A stretch of DNA of 64,000 nucleotides from Shewanella oneidensis MR-1 (GCF_000146165.2 NC_004347.2:2728001-2792000), one strand, 5' to 3'; numbered from the stretch's first letter, positions 17,679 through 28,945 are shown. A program made the numbers and translations. The notes: generated by a model from the sequence alone, not told the origin.

Positions 17679-19103
17679 ATGGTTCAATTAAATCCAAATT
17701 TTATCAATACAATTTCCCAAGAATTACCTGCTCATCTCTCAATGGACGAATTTATTGCTGCTTGCGCGAGGCCACTTAGGCGTTCTATTCGCGTCAATAC
17801 CTTAAAGATCAGCAGCGAGGATTTTAAGCGTTTAATGCAGCCTAAAGGATGGACATTTGAGCCCATTCCTTGGTGTAAGGATGGTTTCTGGATAAGTTAC
17901 GATGAAGAAGAACAGCTAGGCAACGCCCTAGAACATATTCAGGGCTTATTCTATATCCAAGAAGCCAGCTCCATGCTGCCACCGACCGCACTATTTACCC
18001 CCAATGCAGATTGGCAATGTGTGTTGGACTTAGCAGCAGCCCCCGGTTCTAAAACCACGCAAATGGCCGCCTTGATGAACAATCAGGGCTTATTGGTTGC
18101 CAATGAATATTCCGCAAGTCGCGTTAAAGTGCTTCATGCCAATGTGCTGCGCATGGGAGCGAGCCACTGCGCCCTAACCCACTTCGATGGCCGGGTATTT
18201 GGCGAATATCTCTATGAAAGCTTTGATGCGGTATTAATTGATGCGCCCTGTGGCGGTGAAGGCACAGTCCGTAAAGATGTTGACGCCTTAAAATCTTGGT
18301 CGCTGGATGAGGTTATCGCCATTAGTGAAACCCAAAAAGCACTTATCGAATCGGCCTTTTTAGCGTTAAAGCCGGGTGGCAGTTTGGTGTATTCCACTTG
18401 CACCCTCAATCGGCACGAAAACCAAGGTGTGTGCGAATATTTGCAGCAAACTTATGGTAATGCAGTACAATTTGAATCCTTAAGCCAACTGTTTGATGGT
18501 GCTGACAAAGCCACCACACCTGAGGGCTTTTTACACGTTTGGCCGCAGATTTACGACAGCGAAGGCTTTTTTGTCGCGAAACTGACTAAAACCCGCTCGG
18601 TACCTCGTCTTCAGCTTGAACCTAAGCTACAAAAAAACTTCCCTTTTACCGAGGCGAGTCCTAAACAAGCGAAAGCCATTCAAGCGTATTTTGCCGATGA
18701 TCTGGGTATCGAACTGCCCGATGAACTTATCATGGTGCGCGACGACGAGTTTTGGCTCTTCCCGCGTGAATTTACTGACTTTATTGGCAAAATGCGCTTT
18801 CAGAGGATAGGGCTTAAACTTGCTGATCACAGTAAACATGGCTTCAAGGTCCGCCATGAGGCCGTGATTGCACTAGCAAATACCCAAGCCAACATTATCG
18901 AGATTAATGATGAACAGGCCAAAGAATACTTGATGGGGCGAGATATTGCCCTCGATACCGCCACAAAAGCCCAAGGCGAAATCATTGTCTGTTATGGTGG
19001 TGCTCCCTTAGGTATGGCCAAACATTTAGGCAATAAATTAAAAAACAATCTACCCAGAGACTTAGTGAAAGATAAGGTCTTATTGTTACCATCGCAGGCA
19101 TAA
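17679..19103 (+). CDS. rsmF: 16S rRNA (cytosine(1407)-C(5))-methyltransferase RsmF
   Basis: A 474-residue m5C RNA methyltransferase of the Nol1/Nop2/Sun family. The SAM site LDLAAAPGSKTTQMA is at about 113-127, the catalytic motif IDAPCGGEGTVRKD at about 187-200 and the second cysteine in YSTCTLNRHENQGV at about 240. PLRRSIRVNTLK near residue 30 and the C-terminal PUA-like region with RDIALDT match E. coli RsmF (YebU, 479 residues), which modifies C1407 of 16S rRNA in the 30S subunit. The ATG at 17679 lacks a clear ribosome site. It is followed by a hairpin cluster and a terminator. Confidence 0.95.
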   Translation: MVQLNPNFINTISQELPAHLSMDEFIAACARPLRRSIRVNTLKISSEDFKRLMQPKGWTFEPIPWCKDGFWISYDEEEQLGNALEHIQGLFYIQEASSMLPPTALFTPNADWQCVLDLAAAPGSKTTQMAALMNNQGLLVANEYSASRVKVLHANVLRMGASHCALTHFDGRVFGEYLYESFDAVLIDAPCGGEGTVRKDVDALKSWSLDEVIAISETQKALIESAFLALKPGGSLVYSTCTLNRHENQGVCEYLQQTYGNAVQFESLSQLFDGADKATTPEGFLHVWPQIYDSEGFFVAKLTKTRSVPRLQLEPKLQKNFPFTEASPKQAKAIQAYFADDLGIELPDELIMVRDDEFWLFPREFTDFIGKMRFQRIGLKLADHSKHGFKVRHEAVIALANTQANIIEINDEQAKEYLMGRDIALDTATKAQGEIIVCYGGAPLGMAKHLGNKLKNNLPRDLVKDKVLLLPSQA

Positions 19104-19198
19104 TGGTTATAATTCGGCGATTTTTTAGCGAGAAATAACCTAAAAAAGGGGAAGGAGAAAGTGTCACTCACTCAAAACTCAACTACACTGAGTCTATT

Positions 19199-19298
19199 GT
19201 AAAGCGCGCTATATGGCGCTTTCATCTGTAGCGCACGGCTCTTTAACGAGCCATTCCCCTAGGCCCAAACAGCTAGACTCGTTTTGGGCCTTTTTTTA
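19199..19298 (+). terminator. Three-hairpin 3' region ending in the rsmF terminator
   Basis: AAAGCGC (19201-19207) pairs with GCGCTTT (19216-19222). GGCTC and GAGCC near 19238-19253 form a second stem. AGGCCCAAA (19261-19269) pairs with TTTGGGCCT (19283-19291) and is followed by seven T. The last is a strong intrinsic terminator. The preceding hairpins could be part of the rsmF 3' end or of a short separate RNA. Confidence 0.7.
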
Positions 19299-19333
19299 TG
19301 GGCTTTTTACAGATTTAGCGGGTGAATAAGGTA

Positions 19334-20122
19334 TCAACGTCCGATAAGACGTGCCGCATCCTTAAACAAGTTAAAGAAGTTCTCACTCGTGTACTGTGCA
19401 AGATCTTCGTAACGCTCTCCCCTAAGCTCTGCCACAAACTCCGCAACATCACGCACATAGGCAGGTTGGTTTTCCTGCCCGCGATGTGGAATAGGCGCAA
19501 GATAAGGCGAATCGGTTTCCACCAATAACCGCTCCTTCGGTACTTTACGGATCACCGTTCTGAGTTCGCCGGCATTTTTAAAGGTCACAATACCCGACAC
19601 TGAAATATAAAAACCTAAATCAATCGCAGCTTTAGCCATTTCCCAGTTTTCAGTAAAGCAGTGCAATACGCCACCAACTTTTTCTGCCTGACCCGTTTTT
19701 AGCATATTGATGGTGTCTTCACGGGCATCGCGGGTATGCACAATAAGTGGTTTATTGACCTCAACGGCTAAGGCAATCTGCTGCTCAAAACATTGTTGTT
19801 GCAAGGATTTGGTTTCATCGGCATAAAAATAATCTAGGCCAGTTTCACCAATCGCGACCACTTTAGGCTCCATCGCAAAACGGCGGATTTGCTCCACATC
19901 GAGTCCTTCTTTTACATCCAATGGGTGTACACCCGAAGATAAAAATACTTGCTCGAAACCCGCAACCTTATCGCGCATCGATTCAAATCCTTGCTGGCGA
20001 ACATTCACACAGAGCATATAGTCGACACCACGCGCTTTAGCGTTGGCGAGGATGAGTTCTAAGGTGGGTTGATCAGGCGCCGCTTTAAGGCGATCGAGAT
20101 GGCAATGTGAATCGATAAGCAC
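19334..20122 (-). CDS. ycfH: TatD family metal-dependent hydrolase (YcfH-like)
   Basis: A 262-residue TIM-barrel protein. DSHCHLDRL at the start gives the two metal-binding histidines; SSGVHPLDV, IGETGLDYF with the metal glutamate, IVHTRDAR, GVLHCFTE and VETDSPYLAP complete the TatD site. E. coli YcfH has 265 residues and matches closely. Such proteins are nucleases or deoxyribonucleases of uncertain cellular role. The likely start is GTG at 20122 (reading MLIDSHCH); the longer frame to 20185 begins at TTG and adds a hydrophobic stretch not found in relatives. It is last in the tmk-holB-pilZ series. Confidence 0.9.
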   Translation of the reverse strand: MLIDSHCHLDRLKAAPDQPTLELILANAKARGVDYMLCVNVRQQGFESMRDKVAGFEQVFLSSGVHPLDVKEGLDVEQIRRFAMEPKVVAIGETGLDYFYADETKSLQQQCFEQQIALAVEVNKPLIVHTRDAREDTINMLKTGQAEKVGGVLHCFTENWEMAKAAIDLGFYISVSGIVTFKNAGELRTVIRKVPKERLLVETDSPYLAPIPHRGQENQPAYVRDVAEFVAELRGERYEDLAQYTSENFFNLFKDAARLIGR

Positions 20123-20448
20123 AGCAATTTCCAAGCAGTGAAACAAAAGGAGCACAAGGATACTCAGCGATGGGATCGAGGTCAAATATCGCTAAGGTTT
20201 CACTTGGTACAAAATAACTTCAGATCTGGATAAAACATATCAAACAGCGTTGTGCAACGCTTACAGGGTTATTTGACTTGAAAAGGCGCGCTATTAACGC
20301 GTAAATAAGCCTTGTATCAGCACAAAGCGCAAATTTGAGATTAAGTAATTGAAATTTTTGTGGTGTTGATTGCATTTATCCATCTCTTAACCCAAGTTGA
20401 GGTTAAATCGCTAAGTGTAGTCTGAGATGGCGGATCTATGCGTTACAG

Positions 20449-20775
20449 TTACATCGTGCAGGTTAAATCGCCTGAGGAAAGCTCACGGGACAACAGTTTT
20501 TCAATATGATGTTTGTGGCTGTCTGGCTCTGAAACTATCTTGATACCAATCCCTACAGGGCGCCCACCTGACGCGCCCAAAGGGTTAATCCACACCACGA
20601 CACCACGAAATTCGTTAGACGTTGTCGCGCCAGGTAAACGATAGGCGATGGTTAAGGTCTCGCCGAGATAATGTGTTTCTCCTGTGGCAACAAACAACCC
20701 TGCCGGCTTAATGAACGGCATATAGGCTCGATAAAGCTGATGTAAGGTATCAAAATTAACGACAAGATCGACCAT
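20449..20775 (-). CDS. pilZ: PilZ domain protein, type IV pilus biogenesis type
   Basis: A 108-residue PilZ-fold protein encoded directly after holB, as in Pseudomonas and Xanthomonas. It has LGETLTIAYRLPGATTSNEF, RGVVVWINPLGASGGRPVGI and GIKIV but lacks the RxxxR and D/NxSxxG motifs needed for cyclic-di-GMP binding. It is therefore probably the PilZ that acts with PilB and FimX in type IV pilus assembly rather than a second-messenger receptor. The ATG at 20775 is six bases after the holB stop, so the genes are co-transcribed. Confidence 0.9.
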   Translation of the reverse strand: MVDLVVNFDTLHQLYRAYMPFIKPAGLFVATGETHYLGETLTIAYRLPGATTSNEFRGVVVWINPLGASGGRPVGIGIKIVSEPDSHKHHIEKLLSRELSSGDLTCTM

Positions 20776-20781
20776 GGCATG

Positions 20782-21738
20782 TTACTTATTTGTTATATCT
20801 CTATATTCTAAAACATAACTTTGACACAAGCCCAAATAATTGACACTTGGCATGGCACTTAAGCTATGACACATTCCCATGACTTTCGCCGCCAAGTTCC
20901 CTATTTGCGCCTGAACATACGCATCTTGGTTGCCATTCTTCAATAAAATTTGTCTCAAAAGTAAGTATAAAACCTTAAGAGCATCAATAATTTGCTGTTC
21001 ACTTATTATTAACAAGCTAGCACACAGATGGCCCGACGACAAACTTTGCGCCCAATCTTTGCGAAAACCTAATAAGGTTTGATAACGACTAGGCTGCGTG
21101 CTATTTGATTGCAAACTCTCTGCCAACTTTAATGGGCCGCCGACCACACTCAAGCACCAAGTCACATCCTCTTGGATCTGGCATTGCTGAATTAGCCAAT
21201 TTTTGATCAAGGTCTTAGACGGAGCCACAAAGGGAAGTCTTTGACAACGGCTGCTGATCGTGGCCATTAAACGTGCAGGCGTATCGGAATGTAATAGCAG
21301 TAAAGTATCTTTACCTGGCTCTTCGAGTGTCTTAAGTAGCGCATTCGCAGATGCTGAGTTTAAACGCTCGCTATGGTGGATAATGGCTACACGGCGGCCA
21401 CTTTGCTGGGCAGTCGCACTTAAGCGGCTACAAAGCTCACGAATTTGATCGACTTTGATTTGATGGCCATCGGCCTCGATTTGATAAAAATCAGGATGAT
21501 TACCCGCATCAAATAACTGGCAGGACTTACAAAAACCGCATCCTCCTGTGTGAGTGGGTTGTGAACACATGGCAGCGCGCGCCATAAACACACTCAAGAG
21601 TTCCCCACCATAGGCGGAATCGATACCCACTAGTTGCGCATGGGGGACTTTTTGGGTTTGTAACTGGGTTAAAAACGCCTGTCTTGGCACATCGAGCCAA
21701 GGCAGGCTTAACACATCAAATCCACGGTGCTCTACCAT
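20782..21738 (-). CDS. holB: DNA polymerase III subunit delta'
   Basis: A 318-residue clamp-loader subunit. The N-terminal AAA+ module has the zinc-binding cysteines in [20 protein letters not shown] and an upstream cysteine in [39 protein letters not shown] text ([20 protein letters not shown]) and SRCQRLPF are conserved. Like E. coli delta' it lacks a normal Walker A lysine ([10 protein letters not shown] in its place), so it should not hydrolyse ATP. It overlaps the end of tmk by 7 bases. Confidence 0.95.
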
Positions 21739-22361
21739 GCCATCGCCTGTAACACGGCCAGAATATCTTTATGCACTTCGGCCATCGTTTGGCTGGCATC
21801 AATCACCACGATACACTCATCTTCACTGGCAAGTTTGAGGTAAGTTGCTCGTGCCCGCTCAAAAAAGTCGATGGCTTGTTGCTCAATTCTATCAAGTTCA
21901 CCCCGCTTTGCCGCACGTTGCAGCCCAAGTTTAGGGTCAAGGTCAAGATAGAGGGTTAGATCGGGTTTAAACCCTTTTAGTGTTGCGTTACTTACGGCCT
22001 CCACTAAAGGCATTAAGCCGCGTCCACCGCCTTGATATGCAAGGGATGATAGATTGTGCCTATCTCCAAGTACCCAGTTTCCTTGGGCTAAGGCAGGCTT
22101 GATCACATTAGCAACCAGTTGCGCTCTGGCGGCATAGATAAGTAAACATTCGGACTCGTCACATAAAGGATCGCTTGGGTCGGCAATTTTCACTAAATCA
22201 CGAATGCGCTCGGCCAGCGGCGTGCCACCAGGCTCACGGGTGCATACTGGTGCATGGCCGGTATGTTTTTCAATAAAATCACGAATAAGGGCAATCGCAC
22301 TCGATTTGCCAGCGCCTTCCAGTCCTTCAACTACGATGAATTTGGCGGATGCTTGGGTCAT
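21732..22361 (-). CDS. tmk: dTMP kinase
   Basis: A 209-residue thymidylate kinase that phosphorylates dTMP to dTDP. The P-loop [13 protein letters not shown] is at about 11-23, [17 protein letters not shown] at about 41-57, the DRH motif in [19 protein letters not shown] near 97 and the lid region [11 protein letters not shown] near 150. It overlaps mltG by 4 bases and holB by 7 bases, a translationally coupled order conserved in many gammaproteobacteria. Confidence 0.97.
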
Positions 22362-23368
22362 TTTTTCTTTCTCTGATAAATATCCACGGCGCGGTTATGC
22401 TCTTCCAAGGTGGTTGAAAACACATGGGTGCCGTCGTTACGCGACACAAAATACAAATAACTGACCTTGGCGGGTTTCGATACAGCCTGTAATGAGGCCT
22501 TGCTCGGAGCAGCAATCGGCGTTGGTGGTAAACCGAAAATTCGGTAGGTATTAAACGGCGTATCTTCGACTAAATCCTTGCGAGTGATATTGCCTTTAAA
22601 TCTGTCTCCCATACCGTAAATCACCGTGGGATCGGTTTGCAACTTCATCCCAAGATTCAGTCTATTGATAAAGACACCGGCGATTTGATCGCGCTCAAAG
22701 GCTTGGCCAGTTTCCTTTTCAACAATCGAAGCCAAGATCAGCATCTGATAACGCGATTTTAGGGGTAAACCGGGCACTCGCTCCGCCCACGCTTTGGCGA
22801 GCTCCTGCTCCATCATTTTGTAACTTTGGGTAAGCAGTTCCCTAGCATCACTGTCTGCGGTGTAGTGATAAGTATCAGGGAAAAACTTGCCTTCCGGCAA
22901 CGCCGAATCATCCCCCTGATCCATCAATACGGCACTGAAAACCTCTGAGGTCAATTGTAAATGGGGCGCGTTTGCGAGTTGTTGTTCCCACTCCGCAATG
23001 GTTTTGCCTTCAACGAGTGTCACGCTAAAGATTTTCACCTTGCCATTGACTAAATCATTGAGTAGATCGGCAAGCGTCTGCGAAGGGGTCATCTCATAAA
23101 GACCGGTGCGGATCTTGGCCAGCTCAGGGCGTAATTTGAGCAGCCATTTGAGTTTCCATTTATCTTGGATCACGCCATCGGTTTCTAGCTGCTGTGCCAA
23201 CTGGTGGACACTCGTACCACGGGCAATGGTTAATTCTTTGGCTTCGGTTAAGACTAGAGGCGTTTGGCTGTAATCAATAATCGTACGGTAACCCCAATAA
23301 CCAACTAAGCAAGCTAAGGTCAGCAAGGCCAATAAGGTAGAGCTTGCGATCAGAATGAGTTTTTTCAT
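22358..23368 (-). CDS. mltG: Endolytic murein transglycosylase MltG
   Basis: A 336-residue YceG-family protein with one N-terminal membrane helix ([20 protein letters not shown], about 3-25). A LysM-like region follows ([17 protein letters not shown]). The catalytic domain has [20 protein letters not shown] with the catalytic glutamate, and [20 protein letters not shown] with [11 protein letters not shown] near the end. It cuts nascent glycan strands and is thought to end their synthesis. The start and stop overlap pabC and tmk by 4 bases each. Confidence 0.96.
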
Positions 23369-24174
23369 AGTGAGAGTGAAAGTGTTTGTCTAAGATCTGC
23401 GGTCAAAGGAGAAGGCTTGAAGCTGTGCGAATCGATCGCGAGTACATCCACTACGCCTAAGACACTGTTAGTGATAAATGCCGAGTCAAACTCCACTAAA
23501 CGCTCGGCGCCAAACGGCAAACAATCGATATCCATCTGCAGTGCAAGTAAGGCTAACATAACTTGCTCACGCATAACACCCGCGACACCGCAGTGCTCCA
23601 ATGACGGAGTAACAACCTGATTATCCTTAATAAAAAAGATATTTGCCATGGAGGACTCAATCACCTTACCCATACAATCGAGTACAAGCCAATCATCATA
23701 CCCCTGCGGCAAGGGCAGGGATTTAATCAGCACTTGCTCGAGGCGATTAAGGTGTTTTATCCCTGCCAATAAGGGTTGATGCCCCAATTGTACGGCGGAG
23801 GTTTTAAGACGAATCCCCTGTTGCTGCCACGCGGCATAATGGGCAGGAATGGGATGAACAGAAACGACTTCCGTGACGTTTACTTGCTCAGGCGGCGCAT
23901 AGCCTCGGCCCCCAACCCCACGTGTAACCATCAATTTAATACAGTGCTGTGGATACTGCGCGGCGAGTGTATCGAGCTGCTCGGCAAGGGCTGGACTCAT
24001 TTGCCAGTCAAACCCAAGCCTTGCTGCACCAGTCTCTAAACGTGCTTGGTGCTGCTGAAAAAATAAAATGCCACGCTTGCTACTTCGCATCGTGGCAAAG
24101 AGGCCATCACCATAGGCAAGCCCCCTATCCGTTGGGGCAATGCTTGCTTGTAATACCCCATTAACCCAAATCAA
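23365..24174 (-). CDS. pabC: Aminodeoxychorismate lyase
   Basis: A 269-residue class IV PLP enzyme. DRGLAYGDGLFATMR is at about 18-32, the PLP lysine in LAGIKHLNRLEQVL at about 138-151 and the cofactor-binding SSMANIFFIKDNQV near 185. It converts aminodeoxychorismate to 4-aminobenzoate for folate synthesis. The start is a TTG at 24174 with CAGGA about ten bases upstream. Dcd ends 5 bases earlier and mltG overlaps by 4 bases. In many relatives pabC follows the fab genes; here dcd takes that place. Confidence 0.94.
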   Translation of the reverse strand: MIWVNGVLQASIAPTDRGLAYGDGLFATMRSSKRGILFFQQHQARLETGAARLGFDWQMSPALAEQLDTLAAQYPQHCIKLMVTRGVGGRGYAPPEQVNVTEVVSVHPIPAHYAAWQQQGIRLKTSAVQLGHQPLLAGIKHLNRLEQVLIKSLPLPQGYDDWLVLDCMGKVIESSMANIFFIKDNQVVTPSLEHCGVAGVMREQVMLALLALQMDIDCLPFGAERLVEFDSAFITNSVLGVVDVLAIDSHSFKPSPLTADLRQTLSLSL

Positions 24175-24179
24175 GGGTA

Positions 24180-24761
24180 TTAATCCTGGCTAATACGGCT
24201 GGCAACCGCATCCTGTTGATCTTTATACTTGGCATTTTTGCGCTTGTTGTACGGACGCGCAACTGGGCCACTTAAACGTTCAAAATTTAACGCACCAATT
24301 GTCATCCGTGGGCGCAGTGCTAAAGGCAACTTACCACTGTTGTAAAACTCGAGCACAATTTTACCCTGCCAGCCCGGATCAATACGATGCGCGGTCACGT
24401 GTACCATCAAGCCTAAACGCGCCAGAGAGGAGCGGCCATCGAGCCAACCGACAATATCAGCAGGCAGCGTCACGCTCTCATAGGTCACGGCTAAGGCCAG
24501 CTCTCCAGGATGCAGGAAGAAGGCTTCGCCGTCGGGGATTTCGATGATTTCACTCATCACCCGATCGAGCGCAGCCTGGACTTCGCCACTTGGACCACTG
24601 AGATCGATAAAAGGCGCGGTATGATCTTTAAAGACGCGAAATTGCCCCCCTAATCGCACATCGACACTCACACCAGATATTGCATCGTTGTTTGGGCGAG
24701 GTTCAATCACAATTGTGCCATTATCAAGGGCCTGTTCAATTTCGATATCGGTTAAGCGCAT
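24180..24761 (-). CDS. dcd: dCTP deaminase
   Basis: A 193-residue enzyme that deaminates dCTP to dUTP, feeding dTMP synthesis. [71 protein letters not shown] with the catalytic glutamate in LEFYN, and [19 protein letters not shown] near the end match E. coli Dcd along its whole length (193 residues). It sits between udk and pabC on the same strand, and with tmk downstream makes a small nucleotide-supply group. Confidence 0.97.
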   Translation of the reverse strand: MRLTDIEIEQALDNGTIVIEPRPNNDAISGVSVDVRLGGQFRVFKDHTAPFIDLSGPSGEVQAALDRVMSEIIEIPDGEAFFLHPGELALAVTYESVTLPADIVGWLDGRSSLARLGLMVHVTAHRIDPGWQGKIVLEFYNSGKLPLALRPRMTIGALNFERLSGPVARPYNKRKNAKYKDQQDAVASRISQD

Positions 24762-24790
24762 CTTGCCTTTTACTCCCTAAGTATTGGTCG

Positions 24791-25429
24791 TTATTTTGCC
24801 AGTAGATGTTGGATTCGAGTCTTCAAAATATCGGTCGCGATACGGTTTTTGCCACCGCGGGGCACGATAATATCAGCGTATTGTTTTGAAGGTTCAATAA
24901 ATTGCAGGAACATAGGACGGACGGTTTTCTTGTACTGTGAAATCACCGATTCCATCGTACGGCCACGTTCAGCCACATCGCGGGTTAAACGGCGCAGGAA
25001 ACAAATGTCCAGCGGCGTATCCATAAACACGCTGGCATCCATCAATTCACGCAATTTAGGATCAGTTAACAGCAGAATGCCCTCTAAAATGATCACTTTT
25101 TTCGGTGTCATTTTAACGGTTTCGGCCATACGCGTATGTTCGGTATAGCTATAGCAAGGAATATCAACAGCTTCGCCAGACTTAAGTAACTGCAAGTGCG
25201 TGCATAACAGTTGATGGTCTAACGCTTTGGGATGGTCGTAGTTTGTTAACACCCGCTCATCCATGGATAAATGACTCTGATCGCGATAGTACGCGTCTTC
25301 GTTAATTACCCCAATCTGATCTGTGCCTAAATCGCGGCGAAGTTCGTCAAAAATCGTCTTGGCAATTAAACTCTTGCCAGATGCTGACGCGCCAGCAATT
25401 GCTATAATGACACACTGCTGAGAATTCAT
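24791..25429 (-). CDS. udk: Uridine kinase
   Basis: A 212-residue P-loop kinase of pyrimidine salvage, phosphorylating uridine and cytidine. The Walker A motif is [13 protein letters not shown] (about 12-24); [42 protein letters not shown] and [12 protein letters not shown] are typical. Length equals that of E. coli Udk (213). It lies 11 bases after apbC and 29 bases before dcd on the same strand. Confidence 0.96.
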   Translation of the reverse strand: MNSQQCVIIAIAGASASGKSLIAKTIFDELRRDLGTDQIGVINEDAYYRDQSHLSMDERVLTNYDHPKALDHQLLCTHLQLLKSGEAVDIPCYSYTEHTRMAETVKMTPKKVIILEGILLLTDPKLRELMDASVFMDTPLDICFLRRLTRDVAERGRTMESVISQYKKTVRPMFLQFIEPSKQYADIIVPRGGKNRIATDILKTRIQHLLAK

Positions 25430-25440
25430 ACCCTTAAACC

Positions 25441-26556
25441 TTACTCGTCATCTGATACGCTAATAGAAACTGTTTTTTGGCTCTGCTTGAGCGCCAATTC
25501 GGCACCCACTTTACGGGCAATTTCCCGATAAAGTGCAGCCACTTCACTGTCTGGCTCGGCTACCACCGTTGGCGCACCGACATCCATGGCTTCACGGATA
25601 TTGATATGCAGCGGTAAGGCTCCTAACAGGGGAACTTGATAACGCTCGGCCATTTTACTGCCACCGTGCGTACCAAAGGGGTGCTCTTTATGACCACATT
25701 CTGGGCATAAATGGAAACTCATATTCTCAACAATACCGAGGACGGGGATGTTCACTTTCTGGAACATAGTGATGCCTTTCTTGGCATCGGCCAGAGCGAT
25801 ATCCTGCGGAGTGGTGACAATCACCGCGCCGCTCACAGGCACTTTTTGCGACAGGGTTAATTGAATATCCCCTGTGCCAGGTGGCATATCGACGACTAAA
25901 TAATCTAGCTCTGGCCATTGGGTTTCATTCAGGAGCTGAGCCAAGGCGCCCGCCGCCATTGGACCACGCCACACGGCGGCTTCATCACCACTCAACATAA
26001 ACCCAATCGATTGTGCAGCAATGCCATAGGCACTGGCCGCAGTCATATGTTTGCCATCGGGTGAAACAGGTCTGAAGTTAGGGATCCCGAGCATTAATGG
26101 GACTGATGGGCCATAAATATCGGCATCTAAAATCCCGACCTGCGCGCCCTCAGCGGCCAGCGCTAAGGCAAGGTTAACCGCCGTGGTCGATTTACCCACA
26201 CCGCCTTTGCCAGACGCGACGGCAATCACTTGCTTCACATTGGCAATCGGTGCGATAGAGGCAATAGCCGAATACACCTTAGGTTGGAAATCGATTTCAC
26301 ATTCGACTTCATCGATAGCATCGAGTACCGCTAACTTGTTGGTCAGCGCCATTACAGTATCGCGATACTGGGTCATACAAGGATATGGATAGACTAAGCC
26401 AAGCTGTAACCGCTTACCTTCTATCGCTAATTTATTCACGCATCCTGCGCTCACTAACCCTTTAGCTAAATACGGGTCGATATATGCATCGAGAATGGCC
26501 AGAACTGGCCCGAGAAGATCGTCACTCAGACGATAATCAGTTTGAGTTGAAGACAA
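25441..26556 (-). CDS. apbC: Iron-sulfur cluster carrier protein ApbC (Mrp)
   Basis: About 371 residues. An N-terminal MIP18-like region (DUF59) is followed by a deviant Walker A P-loop, [20 protein letters not shown] (about 108-127), [32 protein letters not shown] and the cluster-binding CxxC in [11 protein letters not shown]. It transfers Fe-S clusters to apoproteins. The likely start is a TTG at 26556 (reading [10 protein letters not shown]) because GGGGG lies 8 bases upstream; the frame can be extended to a TTG at 26574 but that runs through the ribosome site. It is divergent from metG, as in E. coli. Confidence 0.93.
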   Translation of the reverse strand: MSSTQTDYRLSDDLLGPVLAILDAYIDPYLAKGLVSAGCVNKLAIEGKRLQLGLVYPYPCMTQYRDTVMALTNKLAVLDAIDEVECEIDFQPKVYSAIASIAPIANVKQVIAVASGKGGVGKSTTAVNLALALAAEGAQVGILDADIYGPSVPLMLGIPNFRPVSPDGKHMTAASAYGIAAQSIGFMLSGDEAAVWRGPMAAGALAQLLNETQWPELDYLVVDMPPGTGDIQLTLSQKVPVSGAVIVTTPQDIALADAKKGITMFQKVNIPVLGIVENMSFHLCPECGHKEHPFGTHGGSKMAERYQVPLLGALPLHINIREAMDVGAPTVVAEPDSEVAALYREIARKVGAELALKQSQKTVSISVSDDE

Positions 26557-26716
26557 AAGAATTACCCCCACCAATAAATTTGCCCAAGTGTACCAGATAA
26601 TGACAAAAACATTAGCGCAGTTTTAACCCAATTGACTCAGGTTTTGATGAAAATCATCCTGTAATCGGTTAGTATCTCAACCATTATTTTTGGCCCACCA
26701 CGATATTTGAGACAAG

Positions 26717-28747
26717 ATGGCAACTTCACAACGTAAAATTCTCGTGACCAGCGCACTTCCCTATGCGAACGGACCGATTCATTTAGGTCATATGCTGGAA
26801 TACATCCAGACGGATATCTGGTCGCGTTATCAAAAGCTTCGTGGACATGAGTGCCACTATATTTGTGCCGATGACGCCCACGGCACACCGATCATGCTTA
26901 AAGCCCAGCAATTAGGCATGGCGCCTGAAGAAATGATCGCGCAAGTCAACAAAGAGCATCAGCAGGATTTCGCCGATTTTAATATCGCCTTCGATAATTA
27001 TCACAGCACCCACAGTGAAGAGAACCGCGTGCTGGCGAGCGATATTTACTTAAAACTGCGCGCAAACGGCTATATCAAAAGCAAGAGCATTTCTCAGCTA
27101 TTTGACCCTGAACAGTCGATGTTCTTGCCGGACCGCTTCGTAAAAGGCACCTGCCCTAAGTGTAAATCGCCCGATCAATATGGCGATAACTGTGATGCCT
27201 GCGGCGCGACCTACAGCCCAACGGAGCTGATTAACCCCAAATCGGCCGTCTCTGGCGCGACGCCTGTGATGAAGGACACTGAGCACTTCTTCTTCGACTT
27301 ACCTGCCTTCGAAGACATGCTAAAAGAGTGGACTCGCTCCGGCGCACTGCAAACCGAAATGGCCAACAAACTCGACGAATGGTTCGAGCAAGGCCTGCAG
27401 CAGTGGGATATCACCCGTGATGCACCTTACTTTGGCTTTGAGATCCCTGATGCACCGGGCAAATACTTCTACGTGTGGTTAGATGCGCCTATCGGTTACA
27501 TGGGTTCATTCAAAAATCTGTGTGACAAACGCCCAGAGCTAAGCTTCGATGAATTTTGGGCGAAGGATTCTAAAGCCGAGGTTTACCACTTTATCGGTAA
27601 AGACATTGTCTACTTCCACAGCCTGTTTTGGCCAGCAATGCTTTATGGCTCTGGTTATCGTCAGCCAAATAGCGTTTACGCCCACGGCTATGTGACAGTC
27701 AATGGCGCTAAGATGTCCAAATCTAAGGGCACCTTTATTAAGGCTCGCACTTACTTAGATCACTTAGATCCTGAATATTTACGTTACTACTATGCGGCCA
27801 AACTCAGTAGCCGTATCGACGATTTAGATCTGAATTTAGAAGATTTCGCCCAGCGCGTGAACTCAGATCTAGTCGGTAAGCTAGTGAATTTAGCCTCGCG
27901 CACCGCAGGTTTTATCACTAAGCGGTTCGATGGCAAACTCGCGAAAATTACTGATACCACGCTAACCGAGGTATTTTTAGCCAAGCAAGAACAAATCGCT
28001 GAGTTCTATGAAACCCGCGAATACGGTAAAGCGATGCGTGAAATCATGGCACTAGCAGACATCGCCAACGGTTTTGTCGCCGATGCTGCGCCTTGGCAAA
28101 TGGTGAAACATGACGATCAACAGGAAGCGGCCCACCAAGTGTGCTCGAACGCCCTGAACCTGTTCCGCATTTTGGTGACGTACTTAAAACCTGTGTTACC
28201 ACGCTTAGCACAAGACGTTGAAGCCTTCTTCCAACAGACGTTAACTTGGGATGGGTTAGGCCAAGATATGGCTGGCCATGAAATTGCGCCATTTAAAGCC
28301 ATGATGCAACGTGTTGAGTTGGACAAAGTCAATGCTATGGTGGCTGACTCTAAGGAAAACCTGCAAGCCACAACCGAGCCGGAAGCACCTAAAGGCCCAT
28401 TAGCGACCGATCCAATTAGCGACACTATCAACTATGAAGATTTCGCTAAAATCGATCTGCGAATTGCGCGTATTGTCAAAGCTGAACATGTAGCCGAAGC
28501 CGACAAACTGTTAAAACTACAATTGGATATCGGTGGCGAAACCCGTCAGGTGTTTGCAGGGATCAAATCGGCCTACTCGCCAGAGGATCTCGAAGGCAAG
28601 CTGACGGTGATGGTTGCCAACCTTGCACCGCGTAAAATGCGTTTTGGCATGTCAGAAGGCATGGTACTGGCAGCAGGCCCTGGTGGTAGCGATTTGTGGA
28701 TTTTAGAACCCCATGAAGGCGCACAGCCTGGTATGCGGGTGAAGTAA
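26717..28747 (+). CDS. metG: Methionine-tRNA ligase
   Basis: A 676-residue class I aminoacyl-tRNA synthetase. The HIGH-type motif is [15 protein letters not shown] (about 15-29), the zinc knuckle [20 protein letters not shown] is at about 143-162 and KMSKS is in [12 protein letters not shown] at about 332. The C-terminal tRNA-binding (EMAP-type) dimer domain occupies about 574-676 ([37 protein letters not shown]). The length matches E. coli MetG (677). It stands alone with a terminator and is divergent from apbC. Confidence 0.98.
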
Positions 28748-28787
28748 TCGACACTACGCACAAGTCAAGCTACTGGTAAATCGACAT

Positions 28788-28815
28788 AAGGCCGCATTAA
28801 ATGCGGCCTTATTTA
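28788..28815 (+). terminator. Terminator of metG
   Basis: AAGGCCGCAT (28788-28797) and ATGCGGCCTT (28801-28810) form a hairpin with a T-rich tail, 41 bases after the metG stop. Confidence 0.8.
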
Positions 28816-28945
28816 TTGGTACACATCCCTTTAGGCTTTATCAGGGAGCGTAAGCTGAGGTGGTCTCGACAAGCAGCTCACACTGCGACACTATCGCGGC
28901 TGTGGCTAAGCAATAACACACGGTGAGATCATTTAAGGAGACCTT

